A DNA stretch of 64,000 nucleotides from Chryseobacterium indologenes (GTDB lineage: Bacteria > Bacteroidota > Bacteroidia > Flavobacteriales > Weeksellaceae): the NCBI RefSeq assembly GCF_002025665.1, contig NZ_CP018786.1:4278001-4342000 (forward strand), given 5' to 3'. The notes under the pieces were generated by a model. The model saw only the letters and a list, made by a program, of their open reading frames with translations, had not been told where the DNA came from and did no database searches. Below, in pieces: positions 14,998-23,555 of the stretch. Made by a program: the position numbers and the translations under genes. Numbering within the stretch: position 1 is the first letter of the stretch; each line of letters opens with the position of its first letter.

Positions 14998-15831
14998 GTG
15001 ACAAATTTTTCTATACTTATAGCAAACTATAATAATGGAAAGTATTTCAAGGAGTGCTATCTTTCATTAATCAATCAAACCTATGAAAACTGGGAAGTGA
15101 TTATTATTGATGATGCCTCTACAGACGATTCGGTAGAGATCATAGAGTCTCTGATTAAAAATGACTCCCGTTTTAAACTTTATCATAATGCCCTTAATGA
15201 AGGCTGTGGATCTACGAAAGCCAAATGCATGAAATATGCTCAGGGAGATTTATGTGCATATCTTGACCCTGATGATGCTCTTCATCCTGAGGCGCTGGAA
15301 AAAGTAGCGCTGGAATTTGTGAACAGAGATGATCTTGCTGCCATATATTCTCAAATGATACTTTGCAACGAGAACCTTGTTCCTGAAAAAATTTATACGG
15401 GTACTAAACAAATTTATAACAATCGTTATTTCTTCAACTACCCCATTCAGTTTGCCCACTTTTTCACCTTTAGAAGAGAGGTTTATTTAAGAACTACAGG
15501 AATTAATCCGAATCTGAAAAATGCGGTAGACCAGGATCTTTATCTGAAAATACTGGAGCAGGGAGAAGTAAAATACCTCAAAGAACCTTTGTATCTCTAC
15601 AGACTCCATTCCAATGGAATTTCTCAGGATAAAGCAAAACAAAGTGCAAAAGAATCTTTTGCAAGAATAATCCATGAAACGATGCAAAGACGGGGAATAA
15701 AAACCATTAACCACAAAACCGTTCCTGAGGTTTTTACCAGTTCAAATGAAATTTTTAATCTTCTGAATTACCAGACCAACAGAATGCACCGCATCATTAG
15801 CAAAATAAAAGTTACTTTAGATAATATATAA
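14998..15831 (+). CDS. Family 2 glycosyltransferase
   Basis: This 277-residue GT-A fold enzyme starts at GTG. The N-terminus FSILIANYNNGKYFKECYLS and the segment WEVIIIDDASTDDSVEI are the classic GT2 nucleotide-sugar-binding region. AYLDPDDALHPEAL contains the DPDD metal-binding motif (about residues 84-90). The acceptor-binding half contains NAVDQDLYLKILEQGEVKYL, a typical ED-like catalytic region. It probably transfers a sugar to a cell-surface glycan, but donor and acceptor are unknown. It is flanked by non-coding DNA and ends at a strong terminator, so it is monocistronic; such isolated GT2 genes are often recently acquired. Confidence 0.9.
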   Translation: MTNFSILIANYNNGKYFKECYLSLINQTYENWEVIIIDDASTDDSVEIIESLIKNDSRFKLYHNALNEGCGSTKAKCMKYAQGDLCAYLDPDDALHPEALEKVALEFVNRDDLAAIYSQMILCNENLVPEKIYTGTKQIYNNRYFFNYPIQFAHFFTFRREVYLRTTGINPNLKNAVDQDLYLKILEQGEVKYLKEPLYLYRLHSNGISQDKAKQSAKESFARIIHETMQRRGIKTINHKTVPEVFTSSNEIFNLLNYQTNRMHRIISKIKVTLDNI

Positions 15832-15833
15832 AT

Positions 15834-15862
15834 AAAAGGCTGTTCTATTTGAGCAGCCTTTT
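15834..15862. terminator. Bidirectional terminator after the glycosyltransferase
   Basis: AAAAGGCTGTTC (15834-15845) pairs with GAGCAGCCTTTT (15851-15862), a 12-base stem with one G-T wobble and a TATTT loop. Confidence 0.8.
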
Positions 15863-16283
15863 ATTATAAAATATGGAATGAAAATGTTTGTAATAAAAGT
15901 ATCAGTTTTTGAACAATTATTATATGCGTAAAATCATAAAAGCATTAAAAAGAAAAGGCCTCCTGACGGAGGCCTAAAAAACACAAATGATGAAAAAAAT
16001 CTATTTAGAAAAATCCAAACAGAATATGGTAGAATCATTCAGCATGACTAATATATTTTACATTTTCTAAGAAGAAAATATAACCCAATATCACAACAGA
16101 AGAATGAATACTTTCTATAAGAATCAAGATGCCCCGCTGAAGACTAATCAAAAATAATTTGCATTACGAAATGCTTTATAGGTTATATTTAATCTAAAAA
16201 CCATATATAATTATTGAATGATTGAAAACATCTTCATCTCTGGAATGGGTAAATTTAGCTAAATATTTGTTTGCTCACAAGGC
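15863..16283. other. Intergenic region between convergent genes
   Basis: No gene was found. It contains hairpin element 4 (15950-15975) and the ATGATG-containing flank shared with element 3. The rest is A+T-rich and shows nothing I recognise. Confidence 0.6.
15950..15975 (-). terminator. Minus-strand terminator-like hairpin 4
   Basis: AGGCCTCC (15956? to 15963) pairs perfectly with GGAGGCCT (15968-15975) over a TGAC loop. On the minus strand TTTTCTTTTT follows. On the plus strand the flank AAAAAACACAAATGATGAAA is identical to element 3. It could be the distal terminator of the minus-strand gene at 16284-16724. Confidence 0.55.
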
Positions 16284-16724
16284 TTATTCTTCCCAAATGA
16301 TCGGAATATATACGGTGATATATCCATCAGAATCTACCTGTGCATCAGAAACTGTTGCAACTACTGTTCCATAGCCAACCCATCCTCCCTGTCCCTGCAT
16401 TGCAGAAAAAATATAGGTTCCTGCAGGAAGCGCATCATAATATTGTGGAACAGATTGAAATCCACCACCATAATAAGTATCATACACTTCTCCAGTTGTC
16501 ATATTTTCAGCAAGGAAACTTCCTACATCATAATTTCCTGAAAGAATTTTTGTTCCGTTTTTTGAAAGAAGACCATAACGAATCTTATAGGTCTGAGTTT
16601 CGGGTGTTTTATCAGCTATTTCTGAATTGACTTTATGTAGTTCTGCTATTTCCCTGGAGGAAAAGGAGGTAGCAACAGTCAGCAATCCTATCAATGCTGA
16701 TACTGTAAAAATTGATTTTTTCAT
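16284..16724 (-). CDS. Secreted protein of unknown function (146 aa)
   Basis: I start at 16724, giving MKKSIFTVSALIGLLTVATS as a clear signal peptide; a longer frame to 16748 would add eight residues ahead of it. The mature part of about 120 residues is Gly/Tyr-rich (DTYYGGGFQSVPQYYDALPAGTY split around 85-105) and ends with VYIPIIWEE. No catalytic motif is visible, and there is no T9SS sorting domain or lipobox. The composition suggests a small beta-sandwich exported to the periplasm or surface. It stands alone in a gene-poor region. Confidence 0.7.
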   Translation of the reverse strand: MKKSIFTVSALIGLLTVATSFSSREIAELHKVNSEIADKTPETQTYKIRYGLLSKNGTKILSGNYDVGSFLAENMTTGEVYDTYYGGGFQSVPQYYDALPAGTYIFSAMQGQGGWVGYGTVVATVSDAQVDSDGYITVYIPIIWEE

Positions 16725-17079
16725 ATTAAAAAGTAATTTGGTATTCAAAAATACTCAACTTATATAAATTTAATAAAAACTATCAATGAAATAAAATTTA
16801 CAAATACTTTTAAAAATAAACAGAGAAAAGGAACTATTCTGATAGCATATAGTTCAATTTATTTTATTTTCACCTATGAAAATATACCATCAAAAAAAAT
16901 CAATCTTTATTCTTAGACCTCCGGAATCTACCATTAACAGTATAAAACTGATCATTATATAAAATTAACTCTCTTTTTAATTATCACTTTTAACACTTAT
17001 TAACTAAAATTTGGCTTCATAATTGAAAATAGAATTAAAATCAAAGTCATTTTGGCTTTATCGTATTAAAATTTGAATT
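16725..17079. other. A+T-rich divergent intergenic region
   Basis: This stretch of about 355 bases between two divergent secreted-protein genes is very A+T-rich. I see no gene and no clear promoter. An ATTAAAATTTG sequence near 17067 resembles a -7 box with one extra base. Confidence 0.4.
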
Positions 17080-17631
17080 ATGAGAAAGATAGTATTAGCA
17101 GGTTTTTTATCCGTCTTTTTAATGACGGCCTGCAAGAAAGATGACAGTGTTGCTGAAAAGTCATTGGAAGCACAGAAACTTGAATTTCAGGCCAGACAAC
17201 TTGAAATAGAAAAACAAAAGCTGGCTATAGAAAAGGAAAAAATGGTATATGAAGCTCAAAAAAAAGCAGACAGTGTATCAGAAAGCAAAAAAGCGAGAGC
17301 TGCTGCTGAAAATAATTCAAAACCACAGGTGATCAGAGAAACACGAACAATATATAGAGACAGAAGCTCAAATTCTGGCTCAGGAAGCAACAACGGAAGT
17401 TATGCCAATAACGGAAATGGTACTTCACAGGGAACTACTCAGAAAAAAGGATGGAGTAAAGCTGCCAAAGGAACCGTCATTGGTACTGTAGGCGGAGCCG
17501 CTGCCGGAGCCCTTATCGCTAAGAAAAACAGAGGATTAGGAGCTGTAATTGGTGGTGTTGTAGGTGGTGCAACCGGATATACTATTGGGAGATCACAGGA
17601 TAGAAAAGACGGAAGGGTACAACCCCGTTAA
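17080..17631 (+). CDS. Lipoprotein with coiled coil and glycine-zipper domain
   Basis: The N-terminus carries a lipobox, LMTAC with Cys at residue 18, so this is a lipoprotein. Residues about 25-75 form a charged Lys/Glu/Gln coiled coil. A Ser/Asn/Gly-rich linker follows (about 95-125). Residues about 130-170 hold a glycine zipper (GTVIGTVGGAAAGALIAKK, then GAVIGGVVGGATGYTIG), like YMGG/Gly-zipper membrane domains. It probably anchors in an envelope membrane, but its role is unknown. A terminator follows immediately. Confidence 0.8.
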   Translation: MRKIVLAGFLSVFLMTACKKDDSVAEKSLEAQKLEFQARQLEIEKQKLAIEKEKMVYEAQKKADSVSESKKARAAAENNSKPQVIRETRTIYRDRSSNSGSGSNNGSYANNGNGTSQGTTQKKGWSKAAKGTVIGTVGGAAAGALIAKKNRGLGAVIGGVVGGATGYTIGRSQDRKDGRVQPR

Positions 17632-17655
17632 TAAATATTTTTAATGATAGAATAT

Positions 17656-17687
17656 AAAGATTGCTTACTTTTAAGCAATCTTTTTTT
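17656..17687 (+). terminator. Terminator after the lipoprotein gene
   Basis: AAAGATTGCTTA (17656-17667) pairs with TAAGCAATCTTT (17672-17683), followed by further T. The next gene starts directly after it (ATG 17688), which argues against the TTG at 17661 inside this hairpin as its start. Confidence 0.8.
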
Positions 17688-19325
17688 ATGATATTGATTC
17701 TGCTTTCTTCTATTTTCATCATTCCTGTCCTGATGGGCTGGGGAAAGATCATGGAAAATATGTGGGGAATTTTATTTCAGGGAATCTCTGGAAAAATTTT
17801 ATCCGGAATCCTTGGAATTTGCCTGATATGGGCAATTATTTCTTTTTTCATTCCCTTAAATATCAATGTGGAAGCACCTTCAATACTATTGGGATTATTT
17901 TCTTTCTTTAAAAATAAACTTTACCAGGAGTTCCATCAATTTTCAAAAAAGGATTTTATAGTATTAAGTATAAGTTCTCTGACCGTTATATTCGCAGGTT
18001 CTTTCCATCCTTATATATTGGATCACTTCGGATATTATATCCCTACATTGAAATGGCTTACAGAATATGGGCTGGTAAAGGGCATCTCGAATGTAGACCT
18101 CACCTTAGGACAAATGTCTGTCTGGCACATTTTTCAGGCAGGATTTTCGAATTTTTCCGACCCGTTTTTAAGAATCAACTCTATACTGCTTATCATCTAC
18201 AGCATGTATAGTATTGAACGAAAAAACTGGATCCATCTTTGTTTTCTGCCGATACTCCTACTGTTTTCCCAGTCTCCAAGCCCGGACCTTCCTGTTATTA
18301 TCTTTTCCTTGATTATTTTAAATGAAATTGTAGCCGGAAACAGAAATACCATGCTCCTTTTTGCATTTTCAGTTTTTGTCTTTACGATAAAACCTACGAT
18401 GATATGGCTGCCCATACTGGTTTTCTTAAGTTCTGTTTTTATTTTTAAAAGTCACTTTAAACAACTTATTTTAGGGAGTTCAATACTATTTTTATTTTTC
18501 ATTAAAAATATCTGGACATTTGGATATCCGGTTTTTCCGATAGCAATAGGTGATATAGGAGTATCCTTCTGGAAGCCTGATCCTGAGATTTTAAAAATTT
18601 CTTCACAATTTGCCATCATGAAAACCTATGATATGCAGTACACCTATGAGGAAATTCAAAAATTCTCGACCGCAGATTATATCAAAAACTGGTTTTCTCT
18701 GGAAGGGATCAAGTCCAAAATTAATATTCTCTTTGTTCTGAGCTTAATTATTTTCATAGTATTCGCCTGGATAAAAAAGAAAAAACTTATCACCCTGATC
18801 TGCATTTCATTGTTGATAAAAAGTATATTAGTTCTTGCATTTTCAGCCCAATACAGATTTTTTATAGATGTCTTTTTTGTGATATTCTTTATTTTATTTT
18901 ACGAATATTTTGATCAAAAGAAATCCATTATTGTCTTTTCAGCACTCAGTTTATTATTTATTTCTACCTTATCCTTTCCGGAATTTATCCAGAGATATAT
19001 TCCAAGTTTCCGGGTGGGAAGTTTTATGACCGGATTTGAAAAAGAGCAGATGTACAAGCCTTCAACCTATGAATATCAGCAATTTGACACATTTAAGGTG
19101 GGAAATTTAAAGTTTAATGTTTCTCACCATTATCCCTATAGTTTTGACACTCCACTTCCGGCAATTACTCCGGCTTATCTTTTTGATGATTTGAATGCAG
19201 GTATTTTTCCACAGCTTTCAGACAAAAATGATATCAAAAAAGGGTTTATCCCGAAAAAAATGACTTCAGAAGAAAAAGAGGAAGCCCAAAAGGTTATCAA
19301 TAATATCAAAAACATTGATAAATAG
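17688..19325 (+). CDS. Polytopic membrane protein, LIC_10190/GT-C-like
   Basis: This 545-residue protein starts at ATG 17688; a TTG at 17661 would lie inside the preceding terminator. About a dozen hydrophobic segments are visible. The first extracytoplasmic loop contains SFHPYILDHFGYYIPTLKWL, followed by GLVKGISNV, a layout that resembles the LIC_10190 family and GT-C glycosyltransferases with an Asp in loop 1. The C-terminal 90 residues are soluble. If it is a GT-C enzyme it would use a lipid-linked sugar. I am fairly sure of the membrane-protein call and less sure of the family. Confidence 0.65.
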   Translation: MILILLSSIFIIPVLMGWGKIMENMWGILFQGISGKILSGILGICLIWAIISFFIPLNINVEAPSILLGLFSFFKNKLYQEFHQFSKKDFIVLSISSLTVIFAGSFHPYILDHFGYYIPTLKWLTEYGLVKGISNVDLTLGQMSVWHIFQAGFSNFSDPFLRINSILLIIYSMYSIERKNWIHLCFLPILLLFSQSPSPDLPVIIFSLIILNEIVAGNRNTMLLFAFSVFVFTIKPTMIWLPILVFLSSVFIFKSHFKQLILGSSILFLFFIKNIWTFGYPVFPIAIGDIGVSFWKPDPEILKISSQFAIMKTYDMQYTYEEIQKFSTADYIKNWFSLEGIKSKINILFVLSLIIFIVFAWIKKKKLITLICISLLIKSILVLAFSAQYRFFIDVFFVIFFILFYEYFDQKKSIIVFSALSLLFISTLSFPEFIQRYIPSFRVGSFMTGFEKEQMYKPSTYEYQQFDTFKVGNLKFNVSHHYPYSFDTPLPAITPAYLFDDLNAGIFPQLSDKNDIKKGFIPKKMTSEEKEEAQKVINNIKNIDK

Positions 19326-19363
19326 AACAAATCCAGAAACTTTATTATCTGAAGAAAAAAAGG

Positions 19364-19371
19364 TAATTTTG
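19364..19371 (+). promoter_or_regulatory. -7 box of aroC
   Basis: TAATTTTG matches TAnnTTTG and ends only 4 bases before the aroC ATG at 19376, so transcription would begin at or near the start codon (leaderless mRNA). Confidence 0.5.
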
Positions 19372-19375
19372 TATC

Positions 19376-20446
19376 ATGTTCAACACATTAGGTAATCTTC
19401 TTAGTCTTACAACATTTGGAGAAAGTCACGGAGTGGCTTATGGCGGTATCATCAATAATTTTCCGGCAGGTTTAGCGGTAGATCTCGATAAAGTTCAGTA
19501 TGAATTGAACCGAAGAAAACCCGGACAGTCAGCAATCGTTACACAAAGAAAAGAAAGTGACACAGTAAAGTTTCTTTCCGGAATCTTTGATGGGAAAACA
19601 ACAGGTACGCCAATTGGTTTTATCATTGAAAACGAAAATCAGAAATCAAAAGATTATGACCATATCGCAGGTGCATATCGTCCAAGTCATGCTGATTTCA
19701 CCTATGACCAGAAATTTGGTTTCAGAGATCATCGTGGAGGAGGAAAATCTTCTGCCAGAGAAACAATGAACTGGGTAGTAGCCGGGGCACTTGCCAAGCA
19801 ACTTTTACCCAACATTGAGATCAATGCTTATGTATCTTCCGTAGGTGATATTTTCTGCGAAAAACCTTATCAGGCTTTAGATTTTTCTCAAACAGAAAGC
19901 AATGATGTTCGTTGTCCTGATGCTGAAACTGCTGAAAAGATGATTTCAAGAATCAAAGAAATCAAAAAAGAGGGTAACACTATCGGAGGAACCATCACCT
20001 GTGTGATTAAAAATGTTCCTGTAGGAATTGGTGAACCTATATTTTCCAAACTTCAGGCTGAGCTTGCAAAAGCAATGCTGAATATCAATGCCTGCAAAGG
20101 TTTTGAATACGGAAGCGGTTTCTGTGGAGCTAAAATGACGGGAAAAGAGCACAATGATGCTTTCAATACAGATTTCACGACAAAATCTAACCTTTCCGGA
20201 GGTATCCAGGGGGGAATTTCTAATGGAATGGATATTTATTTCCGTGTAGCATTCAAGCCTGTAGCTACTATTCTGAGACCTCAGGACAGTATCGATAAAG
20301 ACGGAAACCCAGTAATCGTAGAAGGAAAAGGGCGTCACGATCCTTGTGTAGTTCCAAGAGCCGTTCCGGTAGTGGAAGGCCTTGCTGCATTTGTATTGGC
20401 AGACCTGTTTTTGATCAATAAAACAAGAAACATCAATAATTTTTAA
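19376..20446 (+). CDS. aroC: Chorismate synthase
   Basis: AroC converts 5-enolpyruvylshikimate-3-phosphate to chorismate and needs reduced FMN. The 356-residue protein has the three family signatures: GESHGVAYGGIINNFPAG near residue 16, the FRDHRGGGKSSARETMN region (about 119-135), and RHDPCVVPRAVPVVEGLAA near the C-terminus. Length is normal. No other shikimate gene is adjacent; a thioredoxin-fold gene follows after 17 bases. Confidence 0.97.
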   Translation: MFNTLGNLLSLTTFGESHGVAYGGIINNFPAGLAVDLDKVQYELNRRKPGQSAIVTQRKESDTVKFLSGIFDGKTTGTPIGFIIENENQKSKDYDHIAGAYRPSHADFTYDQKFGFRDHRGGGKSSARETMNWVVAGALAKQLLPNIEINAYVSSVGDIFCEKPYQALDFSQTESNDVRCPDAETAEKMISRIKEIKKEGNTIGGTITCVIKNVPVGIGEPIFSKLQAELAKAMLNINACKGFEYGSGFCGAKMTGKEHNDAFNTDFTTKSNLSGGIQGGISNGMDIYFRVAFKPVATILRPQDSIDKDGNPVIVEGKGRHDPCVVPRAVPVVEGLAAFVLADLFLINKTRNINNF

Positions 20447-20463
20447 CATAAATATTTTTAGTA

Positions 20464-21027
20464 ATGAAAAATTACTGGGATAAAGGAATTTCTTTTGAAG
20501 AATATCTTCAGATTGCAAAAGAAAGATTAGAAAATCCGGCCAACCAACAGGAACTTGACTATAAACAATATTACGAATTAGGTCTTCAAAGAATGGACAG
20601 AACGGTAAAAAAATACGTTCCGGATGAAGATCAACTGAAAGAACTTGCTGCCAAAAATTTTGACGGAAAGATTTTAATCATTTCCGAAGCATGGTGTGGA
20701 GACGCAAGCGCAACAGTACCCGCTCTTTTCAGATTTTTTGAAGGGCATAATGAGGTAAGAGTCTTCCTGAGAGACAGTGATAAAAGTTTAATCAATCAGT
20801 TTTTGACCAATGGTACAGAGTCTATTCCTAAAGTAATTATCCTTGATAAAGACCTGAATGTAAAAAATTCATGGGGGCCACGTCCCAAATATGGATATGA
20901 GCTCCTGATGAAATATAAAGCTGATCCTGAAGCCTATCCAAAAGATACTTTCTATAATGATCTGCAGATATATTATGCCAAAAACAGAGGAAAAGATGCT
21001 GTTCAGGAAATTTTGGATCTTCTATAA
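20464..21027 (+). CDS. Thioredoxin-fold protein with single-Cys WCGDAS motif
   Basis: This 187-residue cytosolic protein (no signal peptide) has a thioredoxin fold. ILIISEAWCGDAS (about residues 75-87) replaces CxxC by CGDA, leaving one Cys. SIPKVIILDKDL supplies the cis-Pro loop. Such single-Cys thioredoxin-family proteins are common in Flavobacteria; reductase activity is doubtful, and a thiol-binding or chaperone role is possible. It sits 17 bases after aroC and 9 before a TlpA-like gene. Confidence 0.8.
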   Translation: MKNYWDKGISFEEYLQIAKERLENPANQQELDYKQYYELGLQRMDRTVKKYVPDEDQLKELAAKNFDGKILIISEAWCGDASATVPALFRFFEGHNEVRVFLRDSDKSLINQFLTNGTESIPKVIILDKDLNVKNSWGPRPKYGYELLMKYKADPEAYPKDTFYNDLQIYYAKNRGKDAVQEILDLL

Positions 21028-21036
21028 ACAATAGAT

Positions 21037-21576
21037 ATGAAAAAAAATGTCATTTATCTTGTAATTATTGTCATTATCGCTGGTGTTGCTTTTATACCAG
21101 GGGTAAGAAACTTTCTAAAGGATACGTTCTTTCCTGTAGCCACTATAGAAAATGCAGTTCATATCAGTGAAGAGGATTATGATATAGAACTTAAAGGAAT
21201 TAATGCTCCGAGCACTAATCTTAAAAACTTTAAGGATAAAGGTGTTTTCCTTAACTTCTGGGGAACATGGTGCCCGCCTTGTAGAAAAGAATGGCCTTCT
21301 ATTCAGAAATTGTATGATACCAGAAAAGATCATGTAGATTTTGTGCTGATTGCTATGAATGATAAGGAAGAGGATGTAAGAAAGTTTTTGAAAGAAAATA
21401 ACTATACTGTTCCTGTATATATTGCTCAAAGTCCAATTTCTGAGAAAATTCTTCCAAAGGTATTTCCTACCACTTTCCTACTGGATAAACACGGAAGAAT
21501 TCTTATTAAAGAGGATGCTACAAAAGACTGGAACACAGAGACTGTGCATCAGTTCATTGACAATATTATCAAATAA
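21037..21576 (+). CDS. TlpA-like membrane-anchored thiol-disulfide oxidoreductase
   Basis: The N-terminal hydrophobic segment (about 5-25) is an uncleaved anchor or signal. The thioredoxin domain has FWGTWCPPCRKEWP (about residues 70-83) with a complete CPPC active site and the cis-Pro loop VFPTTFLLDKHGRI. It probably reduces periplasmic disulfides, for example in cytochrome c maturation or envelope proteins. It is 9 bases downstream of the single-Cys thioredoxin gene, so the two are likely one operon with aroC. Confidence 0.9.
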   Translation: MKKNVIYLVIIVIIAGVAFIPGVRNFLKDTFFPVATIENAVHISEEDYDIELKGINAPSTNLKNFKDKGVFLNFWGTWCPPCRKEWPSIQKLYDTRKDHVDFVLIAMNDKEEDVRKFLKENNYTVPVYIAQSPISEKILPKVFPTTFLLDKHGRILIKEDATKDWNTETVHQFIDNIIK

Positions 21577-21659
21577 GATTTTAACTAAATTTTATAATTT
21601 GTTGGTACAGGATTTGCGAAATTTATACCGTTGAAAAATTTATTAAATCCAAACACAAA

Positions 21660-22001
21660 ATGAAATATTCAAAATTAAATCTTGCAAAAGAAGCCATCAA
21701 TCATAAGGGCTTTATCAAAAAGATCCCTGATATTTTCAGAATGGTCAAAATGTGGAGAAAAGGAATTTATCCAATGAAATCCATAGACATTATTCTTCCT
21801 TTACTGGGAATTTTATATGTCCTCTCTCCTATTGACCTCCTTCCTGAATTTGTGATACCGGTACTTGGAGTCATGGATGACCTGGCAGTATTGTCACTTA
21901 CCATTCCTAAGCTCATTAAAGAGGTTGACAAGTTTTTATTATGGGAAGCTCAGCAAAAATACAGTGGTGCCCAAGTCATTGATGCTGAAATCGTAAAATA
22001 A
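21660..22001 (+). CDS. YkvA (DUF1232) family membrane protein
   Basis: The 113-residue protein contains the DUF1232 core ILYVLSPIDLLPEFVIPVLG followed by VMDDLAVLSL (about residues 50-80), a conserved hydrophobic segment of unknown function. The start at ATG 21660 follows an 83-base gap, and a terminator follows at 22022. It may be read with the upstream thioredoxin genes. Confidence 0.88.
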   Translation: MKYSKLNLAKEAINHKGFIKKIPDIFRMVKMWRKGIYPMKSIDIILPLLGILYVLSPIDLLPEFVIPVLGVMDDLAVLSLTIPKLIKEVDKFLLWEAQQKYSGAQVIDAEIVK

Positions 22002-22021
22002 TAGTTTATTATATTTTTCAC

Positions 22022-22051
22022 ACCATCCTGGTTACTCCGGGATGGTTTTTT
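22022..22051 (+). terminator. Terminator after ykvA-like gene
   Basis: ACCATCCTGG (22022-22031) pairs with CCGGGATGGT (22037-22046) with one G-T wobble, followed by T5 and more. Confidence 0.85.
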
Positions 22052-22095
22052 GTTTACAAATGAGTGATAAATTTTTAAGCCTTATTTCAATTCCT

Positions 22096-22103
22096 TAAAT
22101 TTG
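22096..22103 (+). promoter_or_regulatory. -7 box of pyrE-pyrF
   Basis: TAAATTTG, a TAnnTTTG match, lies 19 bases before the ATG at 22123. No clear -33 element was seen. Confidence 0.5.
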
Positions 22104-22122
22104 CAATATCTAATAAAAAATA

Positions 22123-23502
22123 ATGGAAAGTAAAAAAGAATTCTTCTTAGAGTGCTACAAACTAGGAATCATTAAATTCGGAAGGTTTACCCTGAAAAGT
22201 GGTATTGAAAGTCCTTTTTATGTAGACTTGAGACCTTTGGCTTCAGATCCTAAAATTTTAAAAAATCTTGCTAATTATTTACTGGAAATGCTTCCGTTGG
22301 ATAATTTTGATTTAATCTGTGGAGTTCCTTATGCTGCGCTTCCTATGGCTACTGCAATGTCTCTGGAAAGTTATATTCCATTAATTATTAAAAGAAAAGA
22401 AGCGAAAAGCTACGGTACAAAGAAACTGATTGAAGGAATTTACCAGAAAGGACAAAACTGTCTTTTGGTAGAGGATGTGATCACTTCAGGAAAATCTTTG
22501 CTGGAAACCATTCCTGAAATAGAACAGGAAGATCTTAAAGTTTCGGATATCGTTGTGGTACTTGACAGAGAGCAGGGAGGAAAACAGTTATTGGAAGGTA
22601 AAGGATACAGAGTACATACTCTTTTCAATATTTCGGAAGTATGCAATATTCTTCAGGAAACAGGTGAATTATCTGATGAAGAAGTAAAAAGAATCCAGGA
22701 TTTCCTTCAAGGGAACCACATTCAGTTTGAAGAAGAAACAAGATCTTCTTATGAGCAGAAACTTCAATCAACACAACATTCCGTTTCGAAAAAATTACTG
22801 GAAACTGCTTTAGCAAAAAAATCAAACCTTATTGCTTCTGCTGATGTTACTACAACTCAGGAGCTATTGGAACTTGCTGAAAAAGTAGGACCCCATATTA
22901 TTGCTTTAAAAACGCATATTGATATTATCTCTGATTTCGAATATGAAAAAACAATTACTCCTTTAAAAGCGATTGCAGCAAAACACCAGTTCTTACTGAT
23001 GGAAGACAGAAAATTTGCTGATATCGGAAATACACAGGAACTTCAGTTCACAAGCGGAGTTTTCAAAATTACAGATTGGGCAGATTTCGTAACTTCTCAG
23101 GTAATCGGAGGTTTTGAATCATTGGACTGTTTCAAAAATGTAGGAGTGGTAGCCATCGTTGGAATGTCTTCAAAAGGAGCTTTAACAACAGCCAGCTATC
23201 GTGAAGAAGCTTTAAAAGTAGCTTTATCTCATCCTAATGTAATTGGTGGTGTATCTCAGAATAAAATTCCTGAGGATCTTTTATTATTCACTCCGGGAGT
23301 AAATCTTGCAGATTCAGGAGATGGCAAAGGACAGCAGTACAACACACCTGAGCATGTTTTCAAAACGCTGCATACAGATTTCATTATCGTAGGAAGAGGA
23401 ATCTACAAATCCAATGATCCTGAAGCATCAGCAATCACTTATAAAACAGAGGGATGGAATGCTTATATTAATTCTTTGGAAAAAAAAGCAATTCAGGGTT
23501 AA
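22123..23502 (+). CDS. Fused orotate phosphoribosyltransferase / OMP decarboxylase (UMP synthase-like)
   Basis: One 459-residue chain carries both last steps of UMP synthesis. The PyrE half (about 1-205) has the FTLKSGIESPFYVDLRPLAS region and the PRPP loop LLVEDVITSGKSL (116-125 core). The PyrF half (about 225-459) has IALKTHIDII and the catalytic EDRKFADIGNT at 294-304, with Lys297 and Asp300 in the DxKxxD motif. The order OPRT-ODC and the EDRKFADIGNT wording are those of eukaryotic-type UMP synthase. It is transcribed alone from its own promoter. The fusion is continuous, without an internal stop. Confidence 0.94.
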   Translation: MESKKEFFLECYKLGIIKFGRFTLKSGIESPFYVDLRPLASDPKILKNLANYLLEMLPLDNFDLICGVPYAALPMATAMSLESYIPLIIKRKEAKSYGTKKLIEGIYQKGQNCLLVEDVITSGKSLLETIPEIEQEDLKVSDIVVVLDREQGGKQLLEGKGYRVHTLFNISEVCNILQETGELSDEEVKRIQDFLQGNHIQFEEETRSSYEQKLQSTQHSVSKKLLETALAKKSNLIASADVTTTQELLELAEKVGPHIIALKTHIDIISDFEYEKTITPLKAIAAKHQFLLMEDRKFADIGNTQELQFTSGVFKITDWADFVTSQVIGGFESLDCFKNVGVVAIVGMSSKGALTTASYREEALKVALSHPNVIGGVSQNKIPEDLLLFTPGVNLADSGDGKGQQYNTPEHVFKTLHTDFIIVGRGIYKSNDPEASAITYKTEGWNAYINSLEKKAIQG

Positions 23503-23555
23503 AATCCTATAAAGTATATACAAAATAAGTTATATTTGGGCTTTATCACGAATAT

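Noticed and set aside
17661..17687. TTG at 17661 as the start of the polytopic membrane protein
   Set aside because: It lies inside the terminator of the preceding lipoprotein gene; ATG 17688 gives a clean hydrophobic N-terminus.
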